From the NCBI GenBank assembly GCA_003243425.1, contig QFQP01000011.1:1-64000 (forward strand): a stretch of DNA of 64,000 nt, in the 5' to 3' direction. The position numbers and the translations under genes are program-made. The stretch comes from Archangium gephyra (lineage in GTDB: Bacteria; Myxococcota; Myxococcia; Myxococcales; Myxococcaceae). Positions within the stretch are counted from its first letter, which is position 1. Each line of letters opens with the position of its first letter. The notes beneath the pieces are model-generated. The model did no database searches, was not told the origin of the DNA, and saw only the letters and a program-made list of their open reading frames with translations. Positions 43,261 to 52,485 of this stretch are shown piece after piece.

Positions 43261-44184
43261 ATGTCCGACACGACGTCTCTCAGCGTCGGCGACAGGCTGG
43301 TGTACCCGAACCAGGGCCTGTGCACCGTCACCGAGATCAAGACCGAGGAAATCGCCGGTCAGAAGCTCACCTTCGTCAGCCTCGTGATCAACGAGACCGG
43401 CGCCAAGGTGAAGGTTCCCCGCGAGAAGCTCGAGAAGAACGGCGTTCGCCGCGTTTCATCGGCAGACGACGTCAAGAAGGTCATCGATTACCTGAAGAGT
43501 GACTCCGAGAAGGCGTCGCTCGACTGGAAGAAGCGCGCACGCGACAACACCGCGCGCCTTTCAGAAGGCGGCCTCATCGGGCTCGCCGAGGTGGTCAAGG
43601 GCCTGCAGGTGCTCTCCGAGTTGCGCCCGCTCCCGCCGAAGGAACGCGAGCAGTACAACGACGCGCGTCACCTCTTCGTCGAAGAGCTCGCCGCGGCCAT
43701 GGGCGTCACGCCTGCCGACGCCGAAGACGCCTTCGACATTCTGCTCTTCGTGCCCGGCAAGGAGCGCCCCAAGCGCAGCATCGAGGAGTTCCAGGGGCTC
43801 GGTGAGGGCGACGACGAACTCGGGCTCGACGGCGACCTGTTGGGCATCGACGGCGAAGAGTCGTCCGAGGAGTCGTCGGAATCCGAAGAAGAAAAGCGCG
43901 AAGGCGACGAGGGAGAAGACGGCGAGGCGAAGAAGCCCGCTGCCGCGAAGCCCGCCAAGGCCGGCAAGAAGACGCTCATCTCGGATCTCGAGGTCACCGC
44001 TCCCGCGGGCTCTGCGCTCGTGGCGCTGCCCAGGAAGCGCGGCCGCCCGCCCAAGCCCAGGCCCGAATCGACCGAGCCACCGCCGCCGCCCAAGAAGCGC
44101 GGCCGTCCGCCCAAGCCCAGGCCCGAATCGACCGAACCGCCGCCGCCCCCGAAGAAGCGCGGCCGCCCGCCGAAGCCGAAGTAA
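43261..44184 (+). CDS. carD: CarD global transcription regulator with AT-hooks
   Basis: CarD is the myxobacterial regulator that controls carotenogenesis and development, acting with CarG on ECF-sigma promoters. The 307-aa product (start ATG 43261; a GTG at 43243 is less likely) has the N-terminal CarD_CdnL_TRCF domain (LSVGDRLVYPNQGLCTVTEI, about 7-70), which contacts RNA polymerase beta. A second helical region follows to about 165, then an acidic stretch at 180-222, and three HMGA-type AT-hooks RGRPPK at 260-265, 280-285 and 300-305. The hooks are embedded in identical Pro-rich spacers. M. xanthus CarD has four hooks, so this one is shorter by a repeat. Confidence 0.95.
   Translation: MSDTTSLSVGDRLVYPNQGLCTVTEIKTEEIAGQKLTFVSLVINETGAKVKVPREKLEKNGVRRVSSADDVKKVIDYLKSDSEKASLDWKKRARDNTARLSEGGLIGLAEVVKGLQVLSELRPLPPKEREQYNDARHLFVEELAAAMGVTPADAEDAFDILLFVPGKERPKRSIEEFQGLGEGDDELGLDGDLLGIDGEESSEESSESEEEKREGDEGEDGEAKKPAAAKPAKAGKKTLISDLEVTAPAGSALVALPRKRGRPPKPRPESTEPPPPPKKRGRPPKPRPESTEPPPPPKKRGRPPKPK
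44035..44180 (+). repeat. 60-bp direct repeat encoding the CarD AT-hooks
   Basis: A 60-bp unit (KKRGRPPKPRPESTEPPPPP, 20 residues) is repeated twice almost perfectly, then partly a third time up to the carD stop. The repeat boundary begins AAGCGCGGCCG. Copy-number variation here would change the number of AT-hooks. Confidence 0.9.
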
Positions 44185-44199
44185 GCGAGGGAACTTCAA

Positions 44200-44715
44200 G
44201 TGATCCGCATTTTCACGCTCGACGAGTTCGACCCGGCGCTCCTCAAGGCGCTCACCAAGTCGCTGTACACGGCCTTTGGCGTTGGCGCGGAACACAGCGG
44301 CAACGTCACCGCGCCGCACGGCCAGCAGGAGCCCTACGACGCCAACAAGCTGCTCGAGACCATGCCGAAGGTCTCCGCGCTCGCGGACGACAAGGTGCTC
44401 TTCCTCACTGCGCGCAAGCTCGCGCCCCGCAAGCTGGCGTCGGGCGAAGCCCCGACCTACGGCCTCGCGCGCTATTCGGCGCAGCGCTCGGTGGTGACCA
44501 CGTCACACATCAAAGGCCTCAACGTCGACACCGTGAAGACGCTGGCCCGCTACGCGATGCAGGAGGTCGGTCACACCTACGGCCTGCACCATTGTCTCGA
44601 CCCGCGCTGCGCGATGTACCCGCAGTGGACGCCTTCGTACGCGGCGGGTGAGGCGAGCTTCTGCACGTTCTGCCGCGACACCGTGGACGCGAAGATCCGC
44701 ACCACGAAGTCGTGA
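44200..44715 (+). CDS. carG: CarG, archaemetzincin-like zinc protein partner of CarD
   Basis: CarG is the obligate partner of CarD in myxobacteria. It is a zinc-binding protein related to archaemetzincin proteases but lacking their activity. The 171-aa product has QEVGHTYGLHHC instead of HExxHxxGxxH: Q121-E122-x-x-H125, with H131 and C132, then C137-x-M139 and a second CxxC at C155/C158. This Q-for-H replacement of the first zinc ligand is the known CarG hallmark and marks the protein as non-proteolytic. The GTG start at 44200 follows carD by 15 bp with AGCGAGGGAAC upstream. Its stop overlaps the next gene's GTG. Confidence 0.93.
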   Translation: MIRIFTLDEFDPALLKALTKSLYTAFGVGAEHSGNVTAPHGQQEPYDANKLLETMPKVSALADDKVLFLTARKLAPRKLASGEAPTYGLARYSAQRSVVTTSHIKGLNVDTVKTLARYAMQEVGHTYGLHHCLDPRCAMYPQWTPSYAAGEASFCTFCRDTVDAKIRTTKS

Positions 44716-45620
44716 GCGAGTTGCGCTCGAGGTGGAATCGCGGCGAGGGGCTCCTGCTTCTCGCCGTTGGTGTCTTCGCGTTGGTTTTCCAGTTGTGGCT
44801 GCCGACCACGCACGTCGACGACGCCGACTACCAGGCGGTGGCGAAGACGCTCGAAGCCGAGCGCCAACCGGGCGACGTGGTGTTGCTGGCTCCCTGGTGG
44901 ACCGAGCGTGCGCGCATCTACGTGCCCGAAGGCCTGCCGGTGGTCGGCTACCTCGGCAGCGACGGTGACGACCTGCCCAGGAACCCGCGCATCTGGGTGC
45001 TCTCCGAGCCGCGCCTGCCGCGCAATCGTCTCGGTGCGTTCTGGGACGCGTTCAACCCCGGGCGCACCGCGGTCGGCCAGGCGCGCACGTTCGGAAATCT
45101 GCACCTGCAGCTCTTCACCAACGGGCGCGTGAAGCCGGTGGTGTTCGACGCGGCTGACTCGCTTGCCGACACCCGCGTGTACCTCGAGGGCGCTGACGGG
45201 CAGCGGCAGCCCTGCGCGTGGAACGGCACCGGCGCGCGTTGCGCGAACGGCAAGACGGTGGCGCGCGAATGGCACGACGTGCACTTCGTGCCGCATCGGT
45301 GCGTGCGCATGGACGCACCCGGCGGCCCGGTTCGTCAGGTCGTGGAGTTCACGACGCCCGGTGCCGGCACGCTCGACGTGAAGGCCGGCTACGTGTGGGA
45401 GTGGGCCGCGGCGAAGGAAGGCGTCACCTCGAGCGTGGTCACCGCGGAGATCGACGGCCGCGTGACCAACCTCGAGCTGCCCGCGGGCGTCGAGAAGCTG
45501 CACGCGGCGCCTCCGCTGCCGGTGAACGCCGGCTCGCGCGTGAGGCTCACCCTGCAGTCGCAGAACCCGAACGCGCGCGTGGTGTGCGTGCTGGCGACGG
45601 TGTTCGGAGGTGCTCCGTGA
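44712..45620 (+). CDS. Membrane-anchored protein coupled to glycosyltransferase
   Basis: This 302-aa protein starts at GTG 44712, overlapping carG. A single hydrophobic helix lies at about residues 13-31; the rest is predicted extracytoplasmic and beta-rich, with strands such as RIWVLSEPRLPRN and VVFDAADSLADTRVYLEG and three cysteine pairs. No family was recognised. The stop overlaps the start of the PMT-type gene (GTGA), so it is probably a partner of that enzyme, as seen for accessory proteins encoded next to ArnT-like transferases. Confidence 0.7.
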   Translation: MSELRSRWNRGEGLLLLAVGVFALVFQLWLPTTHVDDADYQAVAKTLEAERQPGDVVLLAPWWTERARIYVPEGLPVVGYLGSDGDDLPRNPRIWVLSEPRLPRNRLGAFWDAFNPGRTAVGQARTFGNLHLQLFTNGRVKPVVFDAADSLADTRVYLEGADGQRQPCAWNGTGARCANGKTVAREWHDVHFVPHRCVRMDAPGGPVRQVVEFTTPGAGTLDVKAGYVWEWAAAKEGVTSSVVTAEIDGRVTNLELPAGVEKLHAAPPLPVNAGSRVRLTLQSQNPNARVVCVLATVFGGAP

Positions 45621-47395
45621 GTGAGCGGAAAATCACCTGGGGCCTGTTCCTCGTCGCGTTTCTCTCGCTGCTGCTGACCGAGAAGTACGTCGGCTTCGGC
45701 CGCGACGAGAGCGTCTACTTTCACGCCGGTGAACAGCACGGCCGTTGGTTCCAGTTGCTGCTGACGTCACCGAGTCAGGCGCTCACCGACCAGGCCATCA
45801 CGCAGCACTTCGACTTCAACCACGAGCATCCCGCGCTCATGAAGAACCTCTTCGGGATGTCGTTCGTGGTGTTCCACGAAAAATTGAACCTGTTGCGGCC
45901 AGCCGCCGCGTTCCGACTGCCCGCGTTCCTCATCGCCGCGTGGATGCTGCCGCTCATCTATCTGTTGTCGCGGCGCGTGCTGGGCCGTGGCGCGGCGATC
46001 TTCGCGGCCGTCTCGTTCCTGCTCGTGCCCCGGCAGTTCTTCCATTCACACCTCGCGTGCTTCGACGTGCCCATCGCGACGATGTGGGTGCTCACGGTCT
46101 ACTGCTTCATCGAAGCGCTCGAGAAACCGCGCTGGTGGGCGTGGACAGGCATCGCCTTCGGCCTCGCGCTCGCGGCAAAGCACAACGCCTACTTCATTCC
46201 CGTCACCTTGATTCCCTTCGTGCTCTGGCGCGGCTGGGACGTCACGCGTGAATCGATGCGCGCACGTGCGTGGTTCTTCGGAATCAACGGCGTGTTCGTG
46301 CTCGCGGGCATTCTTTACGCCGTGATGGTGCTCGCGCTCGGAGGTCAGCGCGTGCTCGACACCTTCGAATTCCAGAGCCCGCAGCTCGCCATCTACGTGC
46401 TGGCCTGCGCGCTCGGCGGGTGGCTGACGTGGAAGCTGAAAGGCATCAACGACGCCGCCTTCCGCACCGTCGCGCCACTGGTGGCGATGGCGTCACTCGG
46501 GCCGCTCGTCTTCTATCTTCACTGGCCGTATCTCTGGCACCACCCGGTCGATCGCACCGCCTGGTACCTGAACTTCCACCTCACGCATAACCACTACGCC
46601 TGGTTCTACATGGGCGAGTTGTTGCGCGGCCCGCCCTTCCCGCTGCTGTACGTCTTCACCAAGACCGCGCTCACCGTGCCGGCGACGTACGTGGTGCCGA
46701 TGGTGACCGGCTTCATCTGGGTCATCGTGCGCGCAGTGCAGAAGAAGGTGACGATGTTCGAGCTCATCGTCGCCGCCAACGGGCTCACGTCGATTCTGCT
46801 GATCAGCCACCCCAACGTCCCCCACTTCGGAGGCACCAAGCACTGGTTCCCGTCGATGCCCTTCCTCGCGTTGCTGGCGGGCGCTGCGCTGGAGCGTGGG
46901 TCGAAGGGCCTCAGCGAATGGCTGTCGCCGAAGGTCAAGGCCGCGACCGAGCCACGCGTGCTGGCCGCGCTGGCGGTGTTGCTCAGCGTGCCTGCGTTCA
47001 TCGGCACGGCGCGCATCTACGAGTACGGCACCAGCGCGTACACCGAGTTCGCCGGCGGGCTCCCGGGCGCGGCGTCACTGGGCATGCAGCGTCAGTACTG
47101 GGCCAACAATCTCTCGGGCGTGCTGCCGTGGATCAACGCGAACGCGCGCCCCGGTGAGCGCATCTTCTTCCACGAGAATCACGGCGGTCAGCTTCGCGAT
47201 CTGCAGCGCAACGGCATGCTGCGCACCGACATCACGCCAGTGGGCGGGCCCGACCAGGCGCAGATGGTCGTGTACCAGTACCACCAGGAGTTCCGTGAAG
47301 CGGAGTTCAACACCTGGCAGGCCTTCGGGAGCGCGCGCCCCGTCTACGGGCTCTACCTCGACGAGACGCCGCAGATCGTCGTGTACCGCCGCTGA
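45617..47395 (+). CDS. GT39 (ArnT/PMT-like) membrane glycosyltransferase
   Basis: This 592-aa protein belongs to the GT39/ArnT-like (PMT_2) family of polyprenyl-linked glycosyltransferases. It starts at GTG 45617. Twelve or so membrane helices follow; the first periplasmic loop holds the characteristic acidic pair region YVGFGRDESVYFHAGEQH, and FDFNHEHPALMKNLFGMSF lies at the expected place. DRTAWYLNFHLTHNHYAWFYMGELL is typical of this group. The acceptor, lipid A, protein or polysaccharide, is unknown. It is translationally coupled to the gene upstream and, through it, to carG. Confidence 0.82.
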   Translation: MSERKITWGLFLVAFLSLLLTEKYVGFGRDESVYFHAGEQHGRWFQLLLTSPSQALTDQAITQHFDFNHEHPALMKNLFGMSFVVFHEKLNLLRPAAAFRLPAFLIAAWMLPLIYLLSRRVLGRGAAIFAAVSFLLVPRQFFHSHLACFDVPIATMWVLTVYCFIEALEKPRWWAWTGIAFGLALAAKHNAYFIPVTLIPFVLWRGWDVTRESMRARAWFFGINGVFVLAGILYAVMVLALGGQRVLDTFEFQSPQLAIYVLACALGGWLTWKLKGINDAAFRTVAPLVAMASLGPLVFYLHWPYLWHHPVDRTAWYLNFHLTHNHYAWFYMGELLRGPPFPLLYVFTKTALTVPATYVVPMVTGFIWVIVRAVQKKVTMFELIVAANGLTSILLISHPNVPHFGGTKHWFPSMPFLALLAGAALERGSKGLSEWLSPKVKAATEPRVLAALAVLLSVPAFIGTARIYEYGTSAYTEFAGGLPGAASLGMQRQYWANNLSGVLPWINANARPGERIFFHENHGGQLRDLQRNGMLRTDITPVGGPDQAQMVVYQYHQEFREAEFNTWQAFGSARPVYGLYLDETPQIVVYRR

Positions 47396-48412
47396 TCAGA
47401 TCTTCGAGATGCCGAGGGCGATGAGGCTCTGGGCCGTGGCGATGACCGCCTCCTGCGGCGTGCGCGGGTTCCAACCGAGCAGCGTGCGCGCCTTCTGGTT
47501 CGACGCGCGCTTCCTCTGACCGAGCTCGGGCAGGGTCTGCCTCGCCTCGCCGTCCCACAGCGAAACGAGCCGCAGCAGGAAGTCGGGCACCTGCATCGAC
47601 GGGACCTTCCGGCCCTTCTCGCCGAGGGCCGAACGAAGCGTGTCCGCCATCTCCTTGAGCGTCATGAACTCGCCAGACACGCAGATGAAACGCTGGTTCT
47701 TCGCGGCCGGGTGCTCCATCGCGCGCACGTGCAGATCGGCCACGTCGCGCACGTCGACCACGCCGAACGAGATCTTCGGCAAGCCCGGCATCTTCCCTTC
47801 GAGCATCCGCTTCACCAGCACCACCGACGTCGAGAAGTCGTCGCTCATCACCGGCCCGGCGACGAGCGCGGGGTTCACGGTCGCCAGTTCCAGCCCGTTG
47901 CCTTCCTTTTCGATGAAGTCCCACGCGGCGCGCTCGGCGATGGCCTTCGACTTGATGTACGGCTGCACGTCGGCGCCTTCGAGGTTGGTCCACACCGACT
48001 CATCGAAGTCGCTGCGGCCCGCGTGGCCGTAGGCGATGGCGGCGATCGACGACGTCAACACCACCCGCTTCACGCCTGCGTCACGGGCCGCGCGCAGCGC
48101 TCTCAACGTACCTTCACGCGCGGGCACGATGAGCTCGTTCTCGTCTTTCGGAATGGTGTTGGGCAGGGGCGAGGCCACGTGCAGCACGAAGTCACACCCG
48201 CGCGTGGCCTCGGCCCAGCCGGCATCACGTTCGAGATCTGCTTCGAAGAAGGCCAGCCGCGACGGATCGCCCTTGACCACCGCGCGCACTTCATCGGCGC
48301 GAGACAATTTGCGAACCGTGGTGCGCACCGCGTGACCCGCTTCGAGCAATTGAGCGATGCAGTAGCGCGCGATGAACCCTGTACCACCGGTGACCAACAC
48401 TGTTTTCGGCAT
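47396..48412 (-). CDS. NAD(P)-dependent epimerase/dihydroflavonol-reductase-like protein
   Basis: This 338-aa extended short-chain dehydrogenase starts MPKTVLVTGGTGFIARYCIAQLL (ATG 48412), with the Rossmann GxxGxxA motif. Further features are the FVLHVASPLPN segment, the SSIAAIAYGH segment and the catalytic YIKSK motif, as in dihydroflavonol-4-reductases and epimerases. Substrate is unknown; aldehyde or ketone reduction is typical. The stop abuts the GT39 gene with no space. Confidence 0.85.
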   Translation of the reverse strand: MPKTVLVTGGTGFIARYCIAQLLEAGHAVRTTVRKLSRADEVRAVVKGDPSRLAFFEADLERDAGWAEATRGCDFVLHVASPLPNTIPKDENELIVPAREGTLRALRAARDAGVKRVVLTSSIAAIAYGHAGRSDFDESVWTNLEGADVQPYIKSKAIAERAAWDFIEKEGNGLELATVNPALVAGPVMSDDFSTSVVLVKRMLEGKMPGLPKISFGVVDVRDVADLHVRAMEHPAAKNQRFICVSGEFMTLKEMADTLRSALGEKGRKVPSMQVPDFLLRLVSLWDGEARQTLPELGQRKRASNQKARTLLGWNPRTPQEAVIATAQSLIALGISKI

Positions 48413-48477
48413 AGCCCCGATCATGGCAGCTCGACGTCACTGGCGCTCACGAACCGTGACGAGCAGGATTCGCCGCC

Positions 48478-49871
48478 GTGCGATTCCGCGTACTGGCTCT
48501 GTGTGGCGTGGTCACGGCCTGCGTCTCCGAAGTCGTCGAGCCGCCCGACAGCGGCGTCGGACAGGTCGATGCCGGCACGCGCGATTCAGGCGCTCCGCCG
48601 TTCGTTCCCGGCGGCTTCAGCGACGCCGACGTGCCGGGGAGTTTCGACGGAGGCACGTGGGTGCCCGGGCGTGACGACGCCGGCATCGTGACCGAGGCAT
48701 CGTGGAACCTCGTGCCCATCGGTCAGGGCGTGCTCGTCGAAGGTACGAAGCTCGACGGGCTCGACGACCTGGTGAAGACGCAGGTGCCCGGCTGGAGCGA
48801 CTTCGGCAACGGTCGCTGGGGCGGCGTGATGGGCGCGTGGAACGGCTTCGCGCTCGACGTCGACAATTCGCGCGCGTGGCTGGTGGCCGCGGGCGGTCAC
48901 TCCGATTCGTCGAACAACGGCATCTACCGCTTCGATCTCTTCCGCATGGCGTGGAGCTCGAGCAGCTCCCGAGCGACCCGACGCCGTGGTCGATGGCGTA
49001 CCGGAACAGCGCGGCCAGCGGCTCGTTCACGCCTTGCGTCGAGAGTGACGCCGAGTTCCGCGCGCGGCTCGACGCCGGCACGTTGCAGCCGATCGACGAC
49101 TGGTACTGGGACGAGCTGTATTGGGACCGCGCGCCGACCGCTCGCCACCTCTATTCATCGGCGGTCTACGTGCCGGGCCGCAACGAGCTGGTGATCGCCG
49201 TGCGTCGCTTCTGGCGCTACTCGCTCGCTCGGCACGCGTGGATTCAGAAGCGGCTCATCAACGACTCGCCAGACCAGGCGATGGCCGGGAGCGGCACGTA
49301 CGCCTACTACGACGAGAAGACCGACGAGGTGCTGATGGGCGGCGTCGGCGACGGCATCTACAACGCGTTCGCGCTGCCGCTCGACGGAGGGGCGCGGAGC
49401 CGTTGGCACCTCATCGGCGGAAATGATGGCCTTGCTGACTCACGTGACGGCCGCTTCATCACCGGCTTCGCGCCACCCGCGCAGACCGACTTCGCGTACG
49501 CGAGCCCTGGCCGCTATTACCGCTACTCACTCGACGAGCGCCGCAACGTGGACGCGGGCGAAATTCAGTACGGCGCCGACCTGCAGCGCACCGACTTCCC
49601 GCGCGGCTACGAGTTCTACGACGGGTGGGCGATGGCGTACGTGCCGCAACTCGAGCGTTATTGGGTTGCCACGCGGGTGAACGGCGCCATGCAGTTCCTC
49701 GAGCTCGACCCCACCACCTCGCCGTGGACACTCAGACGCCTGGTGGTGCCGGGCGTGCAGCCCGCGTGGGACCTCATCATCTCTCGCAAGCTCGTCTATT
49801 GGCCCAGGCTCAAGGCGCTCACGCTGACCACGCGCAGCGATGCGAACGTGTGGCTGTACCGCCTCGAATGA
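48478..49871 (+). pseudogene. Lipoprotein gene with single-base frameshift
   Basis: The first part (GTG 48478) encodes a lipoprotein signal (MRFRVLALCGVVTAC, Cys15), a Pro/Gly-rich linker, and then a beta-rich segment up to GIYRFDLFRMAW. After base 48954 it falls into an Arg/Ser-rich nonsense run, while the adjacent frame continues naturally as ELEQLPSDPTPWSMAYRN and runs to TGA at 49869-49871. Restoring one G near 48954 yields a protein of about 464 aa. The repeated pattern of RYY/WxxxR and GG strands suggests a beta-propeller, for example kelch-like. Either the gene is truncated in this strain or the base is an assembly error. Confidence 0.72.
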
Positions 49872-49919
49872 CATCGGGTCTTTCGTGGCGTGAGTTGGAA
49901 TGCCAGTCTCACGCCCGCC

Positions 49920-50435
49920 ATGCGCTCGCTCATCGTCATCGCCTCGTTGTTTCTCGCCGTGGCCTGCGAAAAGCCGTCGTCAGCGTCGAACAAGCGCGCG
50001 GCGCTCAATCGAACCGGCGGCACCACGTTCGAGATCATTCCGTCTGCTGATCAGCACCAGAACTGCCTCGTCTACACGGTCAGCCGCAGCGGGCTGACGC
50101 GCCAGTTGACGATGTCGCGGAACAACCAGAGCTTCGACTGCGTGGCCGGCCGGCCCATCGGTGGCCACGCCTACAAGGTGCCGCTGAACGAAGGGCCGGT
50201 GCGCGTGTACGTGTTCTTCACCAGCCAGAAGGTGAACGCCGCCGCCGTTTCGCAGGAGCTGCTCGACGCGCCGGATCGCCAGGCCTTGTCGGCGATGAAC
50301 ATGCGGTTGCCGGGCAGCGTGACGCTGGAGACGCTCGACTTCGCGCCCGAGGAAGACGTCGCGCCGCAGGTCGGCGTCGTCGTTGGCGCTGATGCAGGCA
50401 CGCCGGGCAGCAGCGAAGACGGAGGCGCGCTGTAA
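49920..50435 (+). CDS. Lipoprotein, unknown function
   Basis: This 171-aa protein starts MRSLIVIASLFLAVAC, with lipobox Cys16. The mature part is a beta-rich domain of about 120 residues with a Cys pair (HQNCLVY and SFDCVAG). The C-terminus is Ala/Gly/Glu-rich and apparently disordered. It sits 4 bp before the next cysteine-rich lipoprotein gene, so the two are co-transcribed. No family was recognised. Confidence 0.75.
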   Translation: MRSLIVIASLFLAVACEKPSSASNKRAALNRTGGTTFEIIPSADQHQNCLVYTVSRSGLTRQLTMSRNNQSFDCVAGRPIGGHAYKVPLNEGPVRVYVFFTSQKVNAAAVSQELLDAPDRQALSAMNMRLPGSVTLETLDFAPEEDVAPQVGVVVGADAGTPGSSEDGGAL

Positions 50436-50439
50436 CCGA

Positions 50440-51564
50440 ATGCGTTTCTTCCTCGTGTCGTGCATCGCCCTCGCGCTCGTCGGCTGCCCGCGGGACCGGG
50501 TGACGGCCGGAAAGTGCCGCGAAGATTCGGAGTGTGGTGCGCCCGCGGCGGCCTACCGCTGCGAAGCCGAGACCGGCGTCTGCTACTGCCGCACCGATCA
50601 AGCGTGTCCCAACTCGCAGTTCTGCAACCTCATCGGCTTCTGCCAGGACCGTTCGGGTTGCGCGACGAACCTCGACTGCCCGGACACCACGACCTACTGC
50701 GACACGGCGAGTGGACAGTGCGTGTCACGCGGCCGCTGCACGTCGGACCTTCAGTGTGAGCTGGGTCAGGTCTGCGATACCGGCCGAGGGCTCTGCGTCG
50801 AGGGCTGTCGTCGCGACGGTGACTGCGCCGGCACCAGCTGCCGCTGCGGCGACGTCGCGTGTTCGTGCACCGGCACCACGCCCGAAGAGCTTGCGCGCTG
50901 CACGCTGGGCACGTGCGACCCCAACTTCTGCAGCAACGAGACGTTCTGCCGCTTCGGCGAAATCTGCGGCCCGCGCGCTGACGCCGGGTATCCGCTGAAC
51001 AACTGCTACTCCGACTACGACTTCGACCGGCGGCCGTACTGCGCGCGTTGCACGAGCGGCGGTGGCGTCGACACCTGCGGCCGCGGCCCGAACTTCTGCA
51101 TCACCGACACCCGCACGGCGTCGACCTACTGCGGCGCTGATTGCAGCGCCGGCCAGACCTGCCCGCGGGGCTACGAGTGCCGCGACATTCGCGTGGTCTT
51201 CACCCGCTGGCAGTGCAGCACCACGCAGGCCTGCCCCGGAGATCCTTCCCTGCCCTGCACCGACGACTCGCAGTGCGCACGCGGAGGCACGTGCGTGAAG
51301 TTGCCGGGCCAGACGGCAGGCTCGTGCGCCGGACAGTGCCGTCTGCGCGAAGGCAGCAACTTCGGCTACTGCTCCTGCCAGGCCGACTCCGACTGCGCGA
51401 CCGAGACCTGCACCATGGGTGAGTGCTCCATCACCCGGCGCCCGTGCGTCGACGACAACCAGTGCCGCACGATCCGCTGCGTCGACTTCGAAGGCATCGG
51501 CGCGTGCCTCATTGGCCAGAACTGCACGCCGGCCAACGGGTTGACCTGCGTGGAAGTTCAATAG
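50440..51564 (+). CDS. Cysteine-rich lipoprotein
   Basis: This 374-aa lipoprotein starts MRFFLVSCIALALVGC (lipobox Cys16). The mature sequence has more than 50 cysteines in tandem short modules of the type C-x-x-x-x-D-C ... C-x-x-x-x-G-x-C, similar to the EGF-like or Dickkopf-like repeats found in many myxobacterial secreted proteins. All cysteines probably form disulfides outside the cell. A binding or structural role is expected; no catalytic motif was found. Confidence 0.8.
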   Translation: MRFFLVSCIALALVGCPRDRVTAGKCREDSECGAPAAAYRCEAETGVCYCRTDQACPNSQFCNLIGFCQDRSGCATNLDCPDTTTYCDTASGQCVSRGRCTSDLQCELGQVCDTGRGLCVEGCRRDGDCAGTSCRCGDVACSCTGTTPEELARCTLGTCDPNFCSNETFCRFGEICGPRADAGYPLNNCYSDYDFDRRPYCARCTSGGGVDTCGRGPNFCITDTRTASTYCGADCSAGQTCPRGYECRDIRVVFTRWQCSTTQACPGDPSLPCTDDSQCARGGTCVKLPGQTAGSCAGQCRLREGSNFGYCSCQADSDCATETCTMGECSITRRPCVDDNQCRTIRCVDFEGIGACLIGQNCTPANGLTCVEVQ

Positions 51565-51634
51565 GTTACAGACCGAACCTCATAATTTGGGAGACTGGAA
51601 CCTACATCAGCTTACTTCGATAATTTACTTACCC

Positions 51635-52485
51635 ATGCCCTCAATTGATCGAAGCACCTTCGGCCGCGCACTGCAGAACGGCGTCAACCTCAACGATCCT
51701 GGCGTCAGGGCGAAGCTGGAAGCCGCGGGCGTCGACATCGCGATGTTGAAGTCGGCTGGCGACATCGACAACGACGGGTGGATCAAGAGCAGCGCGGAGC
51801 TCGACAAGGCCTTCAAGCTGGTCGACGACTTCGATCGCAACGGCTCGTCGAAGAGCTTCGACAACTCGGGCAGGGCCGGCCAGACGTTCCAGGCGCTCGT
51901 CGCTGCCGCGGAAAGTTCTCGTCGCAGATCCTGAGCGCCGCTGCCGACCGCCCCGAAAAGCAGGGCACGAACTACGGCTACGACAACGCGCCGACCGGCC
52001 CGCTCAAGAACCTGTCGGGCAACAAGAACCCCGGCGTGTCGCAGCCCGGCTGGCTCAAGAACAACTGGAAGTGCAATCAGTTCGTCGGTGACTCGCTCAC
52101 CCAGGCCGGCGTGAAGGCGCCGACGTGGGCCATGGCCGACGGCACCGTGCACTACGCGAGCGCCGAGAAGTGGCCGAGCTTCACCAACCTCTTCGACCGC
52201 ATCACCGACCCCACGCAGATGAAGCCGGGTGACATCGTGGTTCGCGACTACCCGGGGTCGGGTGACGCCACCGCGCACATCGAGACCGTCACCTCGGTCG
52301 AGCCCTTCAAGTCGATCGGCGCGCACCGCGACGCGGCCTACGAGCAGGCCGGCGAAAACTGGACCGCCGGCGGCACCTACAACCCCGCGCGCCGCAACTT
52401 CGAAGTCGGCGGCAACGAGGTCTACATCCTCCGCCCGAAGGTCGCGCTCCAAGTCGCGACACCGCAACGAAGTTTACGACGCTGA
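51635..52485 (+). pseudogene. EF-hand-like plus CHAP/NlpC-like protein, split by a frameshift
   Basis: The ATG at 51635 opens a frame containing a calcium-loop-like DIDNDGWIKSSAE and DDFDRNGSSKSFD, then shifts at about 51911-51914 (GAAAG) into SSRRRS and a stop. The neighbouring frame continues smoothly as KFSSQILSAAADRPEKQ. It carries the putative catalytic Cys in NWKCNQFV and His in TAHIETVT, a CHAP/NlpC-P60-like pattern, before the TGA at 52483-52485. One missing A restores a protein of about 283 aa. The gene follows an AT-rich promoter-like gap. A cell-wall hydrolase or secreted enzyme is inferred. Confidence 0.68.

Noticed and set aside
45877..45886. CGAAAAATTG inside the GT39 gene, similar to the ftsQ element
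   Set aside because: It encodes HEKLN within a well-supported protein and lacks the CAGCCACA part, so it is a chance match.
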